Source of the DNA: Cupriavidus sp. BIS7
Lineage (GTDB): Bacteria > Pseudomonadota > Gammaproteobacteria > Burkholderiales > Burkholderiaceae
Assembly: GCF_000292345.1 (NCBI RefSeq)
Contig: NZ_ALOU01000048.1
Span: 22,157-86,156, forward strand
Length of the DNA stretch: 64,000 bases
Direction: 5' to 3'
Shown here: piece after piece, positions 19,312 through 28,031 of the stretch
Numbering within the stretch: position 1 is the first letter of the stretch
Layout: each line of letters begins with the position of its first letter
Notes under the pieces: generated by a model
Seen by the model: only the letters and a program-made list of their open reading frames with translations
Database searches by the model: none
What the model was told of the DNA's origin: nothing
Program-made: the position numbers and the translations under genes

Positions 19312-20252
19312 TGGAAAACAAGTCAAACGCCTTTCTTGCCGGCGTGTTCACCATCGGCCTGGCCATCCTGGTGCTGTTCGCGCTGTTCTGGTTCAGCAGC
19401 GATCACGCGATTCGCGTGCCGTACGACCTGATTACGCGGTCGACCGTAAACGGCCTCGGGCCGCAGGCCGACGTGAAGTACCGTGGCCTCGACGTTGGCA
19501 AGGTCATATCGATCAAGTTCGATCCGCAGGTGCCGGGCCAGATCATCGTGCGGATCAACGTCAACCATGACACCCCGATCACACGCACCACGTATGCCAC
19601 GCTGGGCTTCCAGGGCGTGACCGGCATCGCCTACGTGCAGCTTGACGATTCCGCACGCGAGGACGGCGACGGCACCAGTTCGCCGCCGCTGCACACATCG
19701 ACGCGCGACCCTGCGCGCATCGTGATGCGCCCGGGCTTCTTCGAGGAACTTGAAAAACGCGGCGATTCGCTGCTGACCCAGACCGAAACGCTGATGGCAT
19801 CGCTCAACAGCATGTTCCAGACCACCAACCGCGACGAACTGATGGCGGCCATCCGTGCCGTGCACAAGACTGCCGACGATTACTCGCAACTGAAGGCAAC
19901 GTTGCAGCCGGCGGCCGAGAAGCTGCCGAAGGCCGTCGACGGCCTGAACGCGGCGCTGGCGTCGACGAAGCGGCTGACCGATGAGCTTGGCAGCCCGAAC
20001 GGCACGGTCATGCGCACGGTCAACCGGGTGGGACAGGACATGCAGGTGGCCGCCGATTCGGTGCAAGCCACCACTGCCATCGTGAACCAGGAAACGCTGC
20101 CGCAGATCAACGGTCTGGCACGCGATGCCCGCCAGACGGCGCGCAGCATCGACCGCGCCGCAGGCCAGTTCAACGACCGGCCGAGCAGCGTGCTGTTCGG
20201 CGGCCCGTCGCCAGCGCCCGGCCCCGGCGAACCGGGCTTTCAGGCTCCCTGA
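19311..20252 (+). CDS. mlaD: MlaD-family MCE-domain lipid-binding protein
   Basis: The 313-residue protein has one N-terminal helix (about 9-30, FLAGVFTIGLAILVLFALFWF) and an MCE domain (about 38-115, VKYRGLDVGKV, GFQGVTGIAYVQLD). A long helical region with heptad-like spacing (about 150-285) and a Pro-rich tail follow. This resembles PqiB/LetB or mycobacterial MCE proteins more than short MlaD, suggesting a hexameric ring with a helical needle crossing part of the periplasm. It is coupled to the ATPase by TGATG overlap. Confidence 0.9.
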   Translation: MENKSNAFLAGVFTIGLAILVLFALFWFSSDHAIRVPYDLITRSTVNGLGPQADVKYRGLDVGKVISIKFDPQVPGQIIVRINVNHDTPITRTTYATLGFQGVTGIAYVQLDDSAREDGDGTSSPPLHTSTRDPARIVMRPGFFEELEKRGDSLLTQTETLMASLNSMFQTTNRDELMAAIRAVHKTADDYSQLKATLQPAAEKLPKAVDGLNAALASTKRLTDELGSPNGTVMRTVNRVGQDMQVAADSVQATTAIVNQETLPQINGLARDARQTARSIDRAAGQFNDRPSSVLFGGPSPAPGPGEPGFQAP

Positions 20253-20285
20253 TCCAAAGCATCCATCCATCGTCGGAAACGCGCC

Positions 20286-20912
20286 ATGTCCATTGCCCCC
20301 GTTCTTCGGCTCACCGCGCTGGGCCTGCTGATCGCACTGTCTGGCTGCAGCCTGCTGTCGCCGCCGCCGTCCACCACCACCTATGACTTTGGCCCGCTGG
20401 CCGCGGCGCCGTCGCAACCGCCCGCGAAATTACCGAAGCTGCGCATCACGCAGACTGACGGGCCGGTCTGGATGGACGGCCGCGGCATCTACTACCGGCT
20501 GCAATACACGCAGGCGCAGCGACTGCAGGCCTACGCCACGCAACGCTGGATCGACTCCCCGCAGCATCTGTTTGACGATCGCCTGCGCGAAGCCGTGGCC
20601 GGGCGCGGTCCGCTGACGTGGACCGGCGATGCGTCCGTGCCTGCGCTGAAGGTGGAACTGCTGGCCTTTGAACAGGTCTTTGACTCTGCAACCAGCAGCC
20701 GTGGCGTAGTGCGCGCACGCGCCACCGTCTATCAGAAAGGCATGATCGGGCAAAAAACGTTCGTCGCAGAGCAGCCGGCACCAAGCGCTGATGGCGCGGG
20801 CGGCGTGAAAGCATTGTCGGCCAGTGCCGATGCCGTGATTGCGGCAATCCTGGACTGGGCCGCGACGCTACCGCTCGATACCAGCCAGCCCCCGAACCAG
20901 GTCCGCCAATGA
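20286..20912 (+). CDS. ABC-type transport auxiliary lipoprotein (PqiC/YmbA-like)
   Basis: The 208-residue protein has a lipoprotein signal with lipobox LSGC (Cys21). The rest matches the ABC_trans_aux domain: TYDFGP after the linker, DGRGIYYRLQYTQAQRLQAYATQRWIDSP, and a helical end near residue 185. Such proteins sit in the outer membrane and receive the MCE needle, as PqiC does for PqiB. It follows the MCE gene by 33 bp and completes the four-gene lipid transport operon. Confidence 0.88.
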   Translation: MSIAPVLRLTALGLLIALSGCSLLSPPPSTTTYDFGPLAAAPSQPPAKLPKLRITQTDGPVWMDGRGIYYRLQYTQAQRLQAYATQRWIDSPQHLFDDRLREAVAGRGPLTWTGDASVPALKVELLAFEQVFDSATSSRGVVRARATVYQKGMIGQKTFVAEQPAPSADGAGGVKALSASADAVIAAILDWAATLPLDTSQPPNQVRQ

Positions 20913-20954
20913 GCGTAAAGTACCAATCAGGCAGTCCGCTGTCTTACCGTATTC

Positions 20955-22247
20955 ATGGCACAGGCAACGCCCCTGCTCTCTCCTGATCCGCAACAGGACC
21001 CGCACACGCCCGAGATCGACGACGGGCTGCTGCCGCGTCACTCGCCGGTGGCGCGCGTGGGCCTGCTCTGCTTCACGTTGCTCGTGGTGTACGCGAGCCT
21101 CTATCCGTTCTCTGGCTGGGTCGACAACGGCATCTCGCCGTTTGCGTTCCTGACAGCGCCCAAGCCCCGCTACATCACCGAGTTCGACCTGCTGACCAAC
21201 GTGCTTGGCTATTGCCCGTTTGGCGGGCTCGTTGTGCTGTCGCTGCATCCACGCGTCTCGGGCGCGCGCGCGACGCTGATCGCACTGGTGGCCGGCGCGC
21301 TGCTGTCCGGCACGATGGAGGCGCTGCAGACCTGGCTGCCCACGCGCATCTCGTCGAATATCGACCTGATCACCAATGCATTGGGCTCACTGCTGGGCGC
21401 CGCCGTGGTGGCGCCGTTCACGAGCGCGCTGGTCGACCGCGGCACGCTGACGCGGCTGCGTGTCGCGTGGTTCGAACCGCACGCGAGCTTCGCGATCATC
21501 CTGATCCTGCTGTGGCCGTTCGCGCAGATCTTCCCGCAGGAACACCTGTTCGGCATGGGTGGCATCGTGCGTGAATGGCTGACGGACCCGGATTCGTGGC
21601 CAATGGCGCTGCTGCAGACCTACTTCCCGGCCGTGGTGGCGTTGCAGGACGACATCGGGCTGCGTCCCGACGACATGCAGAGCCAGTTGATGCTGGAGAC
21701 GCTGGTGACGGCGTCGAGCTGGATCGGCACCGGGCTGTTTGCCTCGATCGCCATGCGCCGTACCGCGCCGATGCTGCGCATCCTGGCGGGCCTGCTGACC
21801 GCCGCGCTGATCATCAAGGCTGCAGTGGCCGAACTGCAGTTTCCCGACGACAACGCCTTCAACTGGCTGTCCGAAGGCGGCCGCTTCGCACTGCTGACAA
21901 GTTCGCTGGTATTGGTGCTGCTGTTGCGCCTGCCACGCTGGCTGCGCGCCATCCTGGCCACCCTCGCGCTGGCAGCGCTGATTGTGCTGACCAACGTCCT
22001 GCCGTCGAACCCCTACGCGTGGATCTCCGAACAGGGCTGGCGCATGGGCCGCTTCGTTCATTTCAACAGCCTTGCACAATGGCTTGGCTGGGTGTGGCCG
22101 TTCCTGGCGTTCTGCTACATCGTCTGGCGCTTCGAGCAGGTCGGCGCACGCCGGCGACTGGTACGCCGCGCACGACGCCGCGCCACGGAGCGCGCAGTGG
22201 CTGCTGCCACAGAGGGGCATCAGGAGACGAAGCGGCCGCCGGCCTAA
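20955..22247 (+). CDS. VanZ-family polytopic membrane protein
   Basis: The 430-residue protein has an N-terminal VanZ-like domain (about residues 30-155, with [19 protein letters not shown] and [15 protein letters not shown]) and a C-terminal half with about five more helices that I do not recognise. VanZ proteins have been linked to teicoplanin resistance in Gram-positives, but proteobacterial function is unknown. It follows the transporter lipoprotein by 42 bp and may be in the same operon. The 3' end overlaps pcp tail-to-tail by 4 bp. Confidence 0.8.
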   Translation: MAQATPLLSPDPQQDPHTPEIDDGLLPRHSPVARVGLLCFTLLVVYASLYPFSGWVDNGISPFAFLTAPKPRYITEFDLLTNVLGYCPFGGLVVLSLHPRVSGARATLIALVAGALLSGTMEALQTWLPTRISSNIDLITNALGSLLGAAVVAPFTSALVDRGTLTRLRVAWFEPHASFAIILILLWPFAQIFPQEHLFGMGGIVREWLTDPDSWPMALLQTYFPAVVALQDDIGLRPDDMQSQLMLETLVTASSWIGTGLFASIAMRRTAPMLRILAGLLTAALIIKAAVAELQFPDDNAFNWLSEGGRFALLTSSLVLVLLLRLPRWLRAILATLALAALIVLTNVLPSNPYAWISEQGWRMGRFVHFNSLAQWLGWVWPFLAFCYIVWRFEQVGARRRLVRRARRRATERAVAAATEGHQETKRPPA

Positions 22248-22900
22248 TGAAGCTGCCCGCCCTGCTCGCGAATATCCGCGTCGGTCGATAGCGCAGTGGC
22301 CACCGCCACACGCAGGCCCGTGATCAGCGTGTCGAGTGCCAGGCTTGGTGCGCCCGGATGCCGCGCGGCCTGTTCCGGCAGGTAGGGGATATGGATGAAC
22401 CCGCCGCGCACGCCAGCAGCACCACGCTGCGCCAGCGCGTGCATCAGTCCATAGAACACGTGATTGCAGACAAAGGTGCCTGCGGTTTGCGAGACCATTG
22501 CGGGCACGCCGGCCGCGCGCAGGTCGCGCACGATGGCCTTGATCGGCAGCGTCGAGAAATAGGCCACCGGGCCGTCTTCGGCGATGGCCATGTCGATCGG
22601 CTGCGCGCCCGCGTTGTCGGCGATGCGTGCATCGTCGACGTTGATCGCCACGCGCTCGATCGACATCTCGGTGCGGCCGCCTGCCTGCCCCACGGCGATC
22701 ACCACATCGGGCCGTAGTGACTCCACCAGCGCCGCCATCGCGTCGATGGCATCGCCGAACACGCAGGGCAACTGCCGGGCGACGATCACGGCGTCGCCCA
22801 CGCGCTGGCCGTCGAGCGCCCGTACCGCCTCCCAGGACGGATTCACCGGTTCGCTCTCGAACGGCTCGAAGCCGGTCAGCAGGACAGTACGGGTAGTCAT
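22244..22900 (-). CDS. pcp: pyrrolidone-carboxylate peptidase
   Basis: The 218-residue protein is a C15 cysteine peptidase. Catalytic residues are visible as Glu82 in MSIERVAIN, Cys145 in [11 protein letters not shown] and His170 in [10 protein letters not shown]. The N-terminal [20 protein letters not shown] is the family signature. It removes N-terminal pyroglutamate from peptides. As the last gene of the pxpBCA-DUF969-DUF979 operon it would supply the 5-oxoproline that PxpABC opens to glutamate. Confidence 0.95.
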   Translation of the reverse strand: MTTRTVLLTGFEPFESEPVNPSWEAVRALDGQRVGDAVIVARQLPCVFGDAIDAMAALVESLRPDVVIAVGQAGGRTEMSIERVAINVDDARIADNAGAQPIDMAIAEDGPVAYFSTLPIKAIVRDLRAAGVPAMVSQTAGTFVCNHVFYGLMHALAQRGAAGVRGGFIHIPYLPEQAARHPGAPSLALDTLITGLRVAVATALSTDADIREQGGQLH

Positions 22901-22915
22901 GACGGATGCCTCCGG

Positions 22916-23866
22916 TTACATCAGGAAGTACAACAGGATGATGTTGGCCACCAGGATGCACAGCGCGGTGGGGACCTGCGCGCGGATCACGGCGTTCTTG
23001 TCTTCCAGCTCCAGCAGTGCGGCCGGCACAATGTTGAAGTTCGCGGCCATTGGCGTCATCAGCGTGCCGCAGTAGCCCGAGAACATGCCGATGGCTGCCA
23101 TCACAGCCGGATTCGCGTTGAACATGCCTACCAGGATAGGCACGCCCACGCCGCCGGTCATGACCGGGAACGCGGCGAAGCCGTTACCCATGATGACCGT
23201 GAACAGCGCCATGCCCACGCAATACACCGCCACGGCTACAAGCTTGTAGTCCATGTTGATGTACGCGGTGGTCAGGTGCGCCACGGCCTTGCCCACGCCT
23301 GCATCGGCAAACACCAGGCCCAGCATCGCCAGCATCTGCGGCAGCACCAGTGCCCAGCCCAGCGATTCGGTCAGGCGGCGTGATTCGCGCACGCCCTGCG
23401 CCACGGTGTCACGCGTGAGCCAGCAGACCACGGCCAGCGAGATCAGGCAGCCAATACCGAGCGAGACGAACGTGACGTTCTTCGGGTCCAGCAGCGCCAG
23501 TCCGGCGATCTTCACGTCCTTGAACAGCACTGTACCAATCACGGTGACCAGCGGGATCAGCAACGCAGGGATGAACAGCTTGTTGCCAAGGCGCTTTGCG
23601 CTGTCGCGGCGCTCTTCCTCGGACAAGGTGCCATGCTTGCCATGGCCCACGCCGCCAAACCCGGCGATCAGCGCCATCAGCACCGCGCCCACGCCGACGA
23701 TCGCCGGAGGAATCTTGTCGCCGACCAGGAAGATGATCGCGTACAGCAGCCAGAACAGCCCCGTGGACAGGCGGCGCGGATGCGTCTTGTCCGCGAACGT
23801 CATCAGCGCCGTAATCAGCAGGACGAAGCCTGCCAGCCAGTAGAGATAGTCGATCGAGACAATCAT
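22916..23866 (-). CDS. DUF979 family membrane protein, putative transporter component
   Basis: The 316-residue protein has roughly nine to ten hydrophobic helices and matches DUF979: MIVSIDYLYWLAGFVLL at the start, FNANPAVMAAIGMFSGYCGTLMTPMAANFN late in the protein. DUF979 genes nearly always follow DUF969 next to pcp and are presumed to form a two-subunit permease. The gap to DUF969 is 3 bp and to pcp 15 bp. Uptake of pyroglutamate or pyroglutamyl peptides is my inference from context. Confidence 0.88.
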   Translation of the reverse strand: MIVSIDYLYWLAGFVLLITALMTFADKTHPRRLSTGLFWLLYAIIFLVGDKIPPAIVGVGAVLMALIAGFGGVGHGKHGTLSEEERRDSAKRLGNKLFIPALLIPLVTVIGTVLFKDVKIAGLALLDPKNVTFVSLGIGCLISLAVVCWLTRDTVAQGVRESRRLTESLGWALVLPQMLAMLGLVFADAGVGKAVAHLTTAYINMDYKLVAVAVYCVGMALFTVIMGNGFAAFPVMTGGVGVPILVGMFNANPAVMAAIGMFSGYCGTLMTPMAANFNIVPAALLELEDKNAVIRAQVPTALCILVANIILLYFLM

Positions 23867-23869
23867 GGC

Positions 23870-24604
23870 TTACTCCCCTTTCGCTGCGGCAGTGGCCGGC
23901 GCGCCGGCGGGCTGCTTGCCGCCCAGTTCGCGCGCGAGCCATCCGTCCAGACGCTTCAGGCGTACGGCATGGATCAGGAACGCGCAGATCGCGGTGGGGA
24001 TACCCCAGACAGCAATATGCAGCGGTTCGATGTCGATGTTCGACGACAGCAGGAACGTGTGCATCAGGGCAATCGCACCGAACGCCACGAAGATGTCCTC
24101 GCCAAAGAACAGGCCGACGTTGTCCGTGGCGGCGCAGAACGCCAGGATGCGCTGGCGCACCGGCTCGGGCAGGTGCCCGAACTTGTTCTCGGCGGCGCCT
24201 TCGGCCATCGGGGCCAGCAGCGGACGCACCATCTGCGGATGACCGCCCAGGCTTGTCAGCCCCACCGCCGCGGTGAGTTCGCGCACGGCCAGGTAGACGA
24301 TCAGCAGGCGGCCCACCGTGGCCGATGCAATGCGCGAGATCCACGCCTGCGCATGCTCACGCAACCCGTGGCGCTCGAGCAGGCCGATCACGGTCAGCGG
24401 CAACAGGATGATCAGCGGCAGGCTGCGCGCCTTGACGAACGCCGTGCCGATCGCCGTGAAGATCTGCATGACCGGCATCGATGCTGTCAGCCCTGTGACG
24501 ATGGCGGCTGCCGCCACCACCATCATGGGATTGAACCGCAGAACAAAGCCAAGGATGATGACGCCGACCCCGAGCAGGGGCCAAAGATTGACAGCCGTTT
24601 CCAT
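23870..24604 (-). CDS. DUF969 family membrane protein, putative transporter component
   Basis: The 244-residue protein matches DUF969: METAVNLWPLLGVGVIILGF at the start, helix pairs around residues 30-90, and the signature ATDNVGLFFGEDIFVAFG. The ATG at 24604 is preferred over a longer reading that adds 18 residues. It pairs with DUF979 3 bp downstream. A permease role for the pyroglutamate operon is inferred from the neighbours. Confidence 0.88.
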   Translation of the reverse strand: METAVNLWPLLGVGVIILGFVLRFNPMMVVAAAAIVTGLTASMPVMQIFTAIGTAFVKARSLPLIILLPLTVIGLLERHGLREHAQAWISRIASATVGRLLIVYLAVRELTAAVGLTSLGGHPQMVRPLLAPMAEGAAENKFGHLPEPVRQRILAFCAATDNVGLFFGEDIFVAFGAIALMHTFLLSSNIDIEPLHIAVWGIPTAICAFLIHAVRLKRLDGWLARELGGKQPAGAPATAAAKGE

Positions 24605-24664
24605 AGAGAGCACCCGAAAGGATAGGTGGGGGGGCAAAAAGCCGGTGCGTGCGGGCAATGCCCG

Positions 24665-25405
24665 TCAGTTGCCGGCCCGGACCGCTATGCCTTCCGCGCC
24701 GAGCCGTTCCCGGATGCGGCGCGCGAAGGCAAGCGCGTGTGCGCCATCGCCGTGCAGGCACACGGTTTCGGCGCGAATCGGTACCCAGGTACCGTCGATC
24801 GCGCGCACCTTCTTGTCGCGGACCATCGACAGCGTCTGGTTCAGGGCCACTTCCTCGTCCTCGTGCAGCGCCCCCGGCGTGCCACGCTTGACCAGCGTGC
24901 CGTCAGGGTTGTAGCCGCGGTCGGCGAACACTTCCTCTTTCACGCGCAGGCCCACGTCGCGCGCCATCGAGATCATCCGGCTGTTGGCCAGGCCGAAGAA
25001 GACAAGATCCGAGTCATAGTCGCGCACGGCGCGGATGATCGCGTCGCACAGCTGCGCGTCGCGCACGGCCATGTTGTAGAGCGCGCCATGCGGCTTCACG
25101 TGCGCGAGCTGTCCGCCCTGCGAGCGCACCATGGCATCCAGCGCGCCGATCTGGTACAGCACGTCGGCGTAGACGGCCTCGGGGTCGCGCTGCATTTCCG
25201 TACGGCCAAAGTTCTCGCGATCGGGAAAGCTCGGATGCGCGCCGATGGCTACGTTGTTGTCCAGGGCCCATTTCACGGTCTGCAGCATCGTGGCGGCGTC
25301 GCCGGCATGCCAGCCGCAGGCGATATTGGCGGAACTGATCAGCGCGAGCAGCGCTTCGTCGTTGCCGCAGCCTTCGCCGAGGTCGGCGTTCAGATCGATA
25401 TGCAT
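24665..25405 (-). CDS. pxpA: 5-oxoprolinase subunit A (LamB/YcsF family)
   Basis: The 246-residue protein begins [20 protein letters not shown] and contains [21 protein letters not shown] and [10 protein letters not shown], the conserved metal and substrate motifs of LamB/YcsF proteins. PxpA works with PxpB and PxpC in the ATP-dependent cleavage of 5-oxoproline to glutamate. It lies 39 bp after pxpC. Confidence 0.94.
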   Translation of the reverse strand: MHIDLNADLGEGCGNDEALLALISSANIACGWHAGDAATMLQTVKWALDNNVAIGAHPSFPDRENFGRTEMQRDPEAVYADVLYQIGALDAMVRSQGGQLAHVKPHGALYNMAVRDAQLCDAIIRAVRDYDSDLVFFGLANSRMISMARDVGLRVKEEVFADRGYNPDGTLVKRGTPGALHEDEEVALNQTLSMVRDKKVRAIDGTWVPIRAETVCLHGDGAHALAFARRIRERLGAEGIAVRAGN

Positions 25406-25444
25406 GGACGTTCTCCGAAGGTATATGGGGCGATGTGGATTCGT

Positions 25445-26464
25445 TCAGGCCACAAAGCGTGTGTTGGTGCGGCGCCGCGCGGCAATCTGCATGCCGTCGT
25501 GCTGCCAGCGCAGCGCCTGGTCGATCTGGCGCAGGTAGCGGTCCACTTCGGCCTGTGCCGCGGTGGCCTGTTCCAGCGTGACCTGCTGGAAGCGCACGCT
25601 TGCGCCGAGCGGGACCTGGGCAAGGCGCCAGAGATCGGCGCCAATCACCGTGCCGATCTTCGGGTAGCCGCCCGTGGTCTGCGCATCGCTCATCAGCGCG
25701 ATCGGCTGGCCGGACGGCGGCACCTGCATCACACCCGGCACCACGCCGTGCGACAGCAGATCGCCCGAGCGCTCCGCACGGCGCGCCAGCACCGGACCCT
25801 GCAGGCGCAGGCCCATGCGGTTGCTCTGCGGCGTGATAGTCCATTCGGACTGCCACAGCGCGGCCTGCGACGCGGGTTCGAAATCGGGATACTCGGGGCC
25901 GGGCAGCATGCGGATGGTGATCGTGTGGCCCGCATCGTGCGCGGGCAGCGCCCAGTCGGGCGCGGCCACGCCAACCCAGTCCTGTTCTTCGGCGATACCG
26001 GGACGGCCCACGGGAAGGAGGTCGCCTTCGCGCAGCACGCGGCCCTCGAAGCCGCCATAGCCCGACTTGAGATCGGTGCTGCGGGAATTCATGACCAGCG
26101 GCACGTCGATACCGCCCGCCACGCAGAGGTAGGTGCGCGTGCCGCCGCGCGGTGACGGCAGCGTGAGCGTCTCGCCACGGCGCACGTTGAACGCATGCCA
26201 CGACCAGACCGGCACGCCGTCCAGGTTCGCGCTGCATTCGGCGCCGGTCAGCGCCACGCGCATATCGGCGTCGAAGCGCAGCGCGGCACGGCCCAGCGTG
26301 AATTCGATCGCCGCGGCACCGAGGTCATTGCCAAGCAGGCGATTGCCCACGCGCAGCGCCAGATCATCTGCCGCGCCCGAACGGCCCACGCCGAAGCGGC
26401 GGAACCCAACGCGGCCCAGATCCTGTACCGATGCCTGTGCTCCAGGACGAATGATCTCGATCAC
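25445..26464 (-). CDS. pxpC: 5-oxoprolinase subunit C (biotin-dependent carboxyltransferase-like)
   Basis: The 339-residue protein starts at GTG 26464, which overlaps the pxpB stop (GTGA) and gives IEIIRPGAQASVQDLGRVGFRRFGV, the usual family N-terminus; the upstream ATG is inside pxpB. FTLGRAALRF, VMNSRSTDLKSGYGG and SDAQTTGGYPKIGTVI are allophanate hydrolase subunit 2 (AHS2) signatures. Subunit C activates oxoproline with ATP together with subunit B. Confidence 0.93.
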   Translation of the reverse strand: MIEIIRPGAQASVQDLGRVGFRRFGVGRSGAADDLALRVGNRLLGNDLGAAAIEFTLGRAALRFDADMRVALTGAECSANLDGVPVWSWHAFNVRRGETLTLPSPRGGTRTYLCVAGGIDVPLVMNSRSTDLKSGYGGFEGRVLREGDLLPVGRPGIAEEQDWVGVAAPDWALPAHDAGHTITIRMLPGPEYPDFEPASQAALWQSEWTITPQSNRMGLRLQGPVLARRAERSGDLLSHGVVPGVMQVPPSGQPIALMSDAQTTGGYPKIGTVIGADLWRLAQVPLGASVRFQQVTLEQATAAQAEVDRYLRQIDQALRWQHDGMQIAARRRTNTRFVA

Positions 26465-27111
26465 AGCAGGATCTCCTCGGCGACAAAACGCACGGTATCG
26501 CCCGGCGCGAACAGCGACGGCGGGTCGCGATCGGCCACGAACAACTGGGCTTCGGTGCGCCCGATCAGTTGCCATCCGCCCGGCAGCACCGCCGGATAGA
26601 TCCCAGTCTGCTCGCCGCCAATACCCACAGCACCGGCCGGCACTGAAAGGCGCGGCTCGCGGCGGCGCGGCGTGGCCAACTCTGGCGCCAGTCCGCCCAT
26701 ATAGGCAAAGCCGGGCTGGAAGCCAAGGAAATAGACCACGTACTCACCGGCCACGTGCCGACGCACCACCTCCTCGGGTGTCAGGCCCGTGTGGGCGGCC
26801 ACGTCTGCCAGGTCAGGCCCGAACTCGCCGCCATAGCGCACAGGAATCTCCACCAGCTTGCCCGTGGCGTTGCGCGTCTCGCCCGATGCCCATGCGAGCT
26901 TCAGGTTGCGCTCGAGCGCAACCACGTCGGCCGTGCCGTCGAAGATCACGGTGAGGTTGTTCATGCCCGGCACCACGTCCACCACGCCGCGCCAGTCGGC
27001 GGCACGCGCGGCCATCGCCCAGATACGGCGCTGGACATCCAGCGACGCCGGTGGCTCGACGCTATAGAGCAGCGCCTGTTCTGCCAGACGATGGACGGTG
27101 CATTGGGGCAT
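26461..27111 (-). CDS. pxpB: 5-oxoprolinase subunit B (allophanate hydrolase subunit 1-like)
   Basis: The 216-residue protein (start ATG 27111, MPQCTVHRL) matches AHS1/KipI: IPVRYGGEFGPDLADVAAHTGL, FLGFQPGFAYMGGL and SVPAGAVGIGGEQTGIYP are the conserved blocks. It is the first gene of the six-gene operon and overlaps pxpC by 4 bp. A longer reading to 27165 lacks support. The upstream 350 bp holds a palindrome that may control the operon. Confidence 0.93.
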   Translation of the reverse strand: MPQCTVHRLAEQALLYSVEPPASLDVQRRIWAMAARAADWRGVVDVVPGMNNLTVIFDGTADVVALERNLKLAWASGETRNATGKLVEIPVRYGGEFGPDLADVAAHTGLTPEEVVRRHVAGEYVVYFLGFQPGFAYMGGLAPELATPRRREPRLSVPAGAVGIGGEQTGIYPAVLPGGWQLIGRTEAQLFVADRDPPSLFAPGDTVRFVAEEILL

Positions 27112-27464
27112 GGTGGAGCTCGCGAGGTAAATGCAGCCCGTGGTCCCAAGCAGTGTAGGCGCCACAGGACCACGGTGCGAACTCGCCGATGAAGCCGACG
27201 CGACTCAATCGAATTTCATCGACGATTTATCGATAAATTCATGTTATCGAAACTTGGCCGTGCTCGGCACTCGGTGTTGACCCTAGGTGTTTGGGGGCTA
27301 TTTGGGGATGGGATGGGGGCAGCGATGCGCAAAAAGGCGCGTCCGCCGCCGTCATCAGACAGCCACGCCGCCTTTTGACTGTAGGCAAGTACTCGCGAGC
27401 TTGGGACAGCATGGCAGTTTTGCGGTGCTAGATTGAGCGCCTCTTACAGCACAGGAGGTGCCAC
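27112..27464. other. 353-bp divergent intergenic region between pxp operon and PAAR gene
   Basis: The region must contain the minus-strand promoter for pxpB and the plus-strand promoter for the PAAR gene. Its centre is AT-rich relative to both sides and carries several ATCGA motifs, including the 14-bp palindrome at 27225-27238. From about 27240 rightward base composition shifts toward that of the accessory cassette. TAGATT at 27429-27434 is a possible -10 for PAAR without a convincing -35. I see no gene or attachment-site repeat. Confidence 0.5.
27225..27238. promoter_or_regulatory. perfect 14-bp palindrome, candidate operator
   Basis: atttatcgataaat is perfectly self-complementary and stands out in a GC-rich genome. 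TTATCGA recurs at about 27244-27250 and CATCGA at 27218. It lies 114 bp upstream of pxpB and about 227 bp upstream of the PAAR gene, a fitting place for a repressor of the pyroglutamate operon. The binding protein is unknown. Confidence 0.5.
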
Positions 27465-28031
27465 ATGATCCGATGCAATTTGGTAAAGGGTGACAAGTCA
27501 GCTACGGGCGGCCAAGCGCTGGAAGGGATTGCGCTGTGCACCATCAAGGGCAAGGAGATGGCCTTCCTGGGAGCAGAGGTCTATTGCCCCGCCTGCAAGA
27601 CAACTGGAGAAATCGTCGGCGTCGGCCCGCGACATCCCAACAACTTGATGGGCAAGCAGCAAGCATTGGAAGATGACATTTGCGTCTGCCGGTGCAACCC
27701 ACCGCCAGTCATGATCGCGTCCCAGCGAGAGGTATTTCACAGCTTCACGGCGGCGGAACTCGCAGCCATGGGGTTCGATGCAACTGGCAAGCCTCTTGAG
27801 CGTTTGGCGAAGACCCGCAATGACGGCCAGTATCAGTTCCACGAGCAGGTGCAATTGTCAGCGCCGCCGGGGTACGACCTCGCAGGCATGCGCTATCTGA
27901 TCAAAGGCTCGGACGGTTCAGTCCAGCAGGGCACCGTGCCGGAGGACGGCCAGCTTCCGCGAATCTTTACGTCGCACGAAGCCACCTACACGGTGCTCTG
28001 GGGCGATCAAGCTGCTGCGGAGGACGAGTGA
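27465..28031 (+). CDS. PAAR-domain type VI secretion spike protein
   Basis: The 188-residue protein has an N-terminal PAAR-like domain (about residues 1-90) with a conserved GDKSATGGQALEG opening and cysteine pairs CPAC (57-60) and CVCRC (73-77) that could bind the tip metal. Residues 95-188 form an extension I do not recognise, possibly an adaptor for the effector encoded next. PAAR proteins cap the VgrG spike of the T6SS and carry cargo. An AGGAGG site 5 bp before the ATG fixes the start. The gene overlaps the Tae4 gene (TGATG) and has clearly lower GC than flanking core genes. No VgrG, Hcp or sheath genes are in the window. Confidence 0.85.
   Translation: MIRCNLVKGDKSATGGQALEGIALCTIKGKEMAFLGAEVYCPACKTTGEIVGVGPRHPNNLMGKQQALEDDICVCRCNPPPVMIASQREVFHSFTAAELAAMGFDATGKPLERLAKTRNDGQYQFHEQVQLSAPPGYDLAGMRYLIKGSDGSVQQGTVPEDGQLPRIFTSHEATYTVLWGDQAAAEDE

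Noticed and set aside
27412..27423. Sigma54-like TGGCA...TTGC before the PAAR gene
   Set aside because: The GG and GC dinucleotides are 7 bp apart instead of the required 10.
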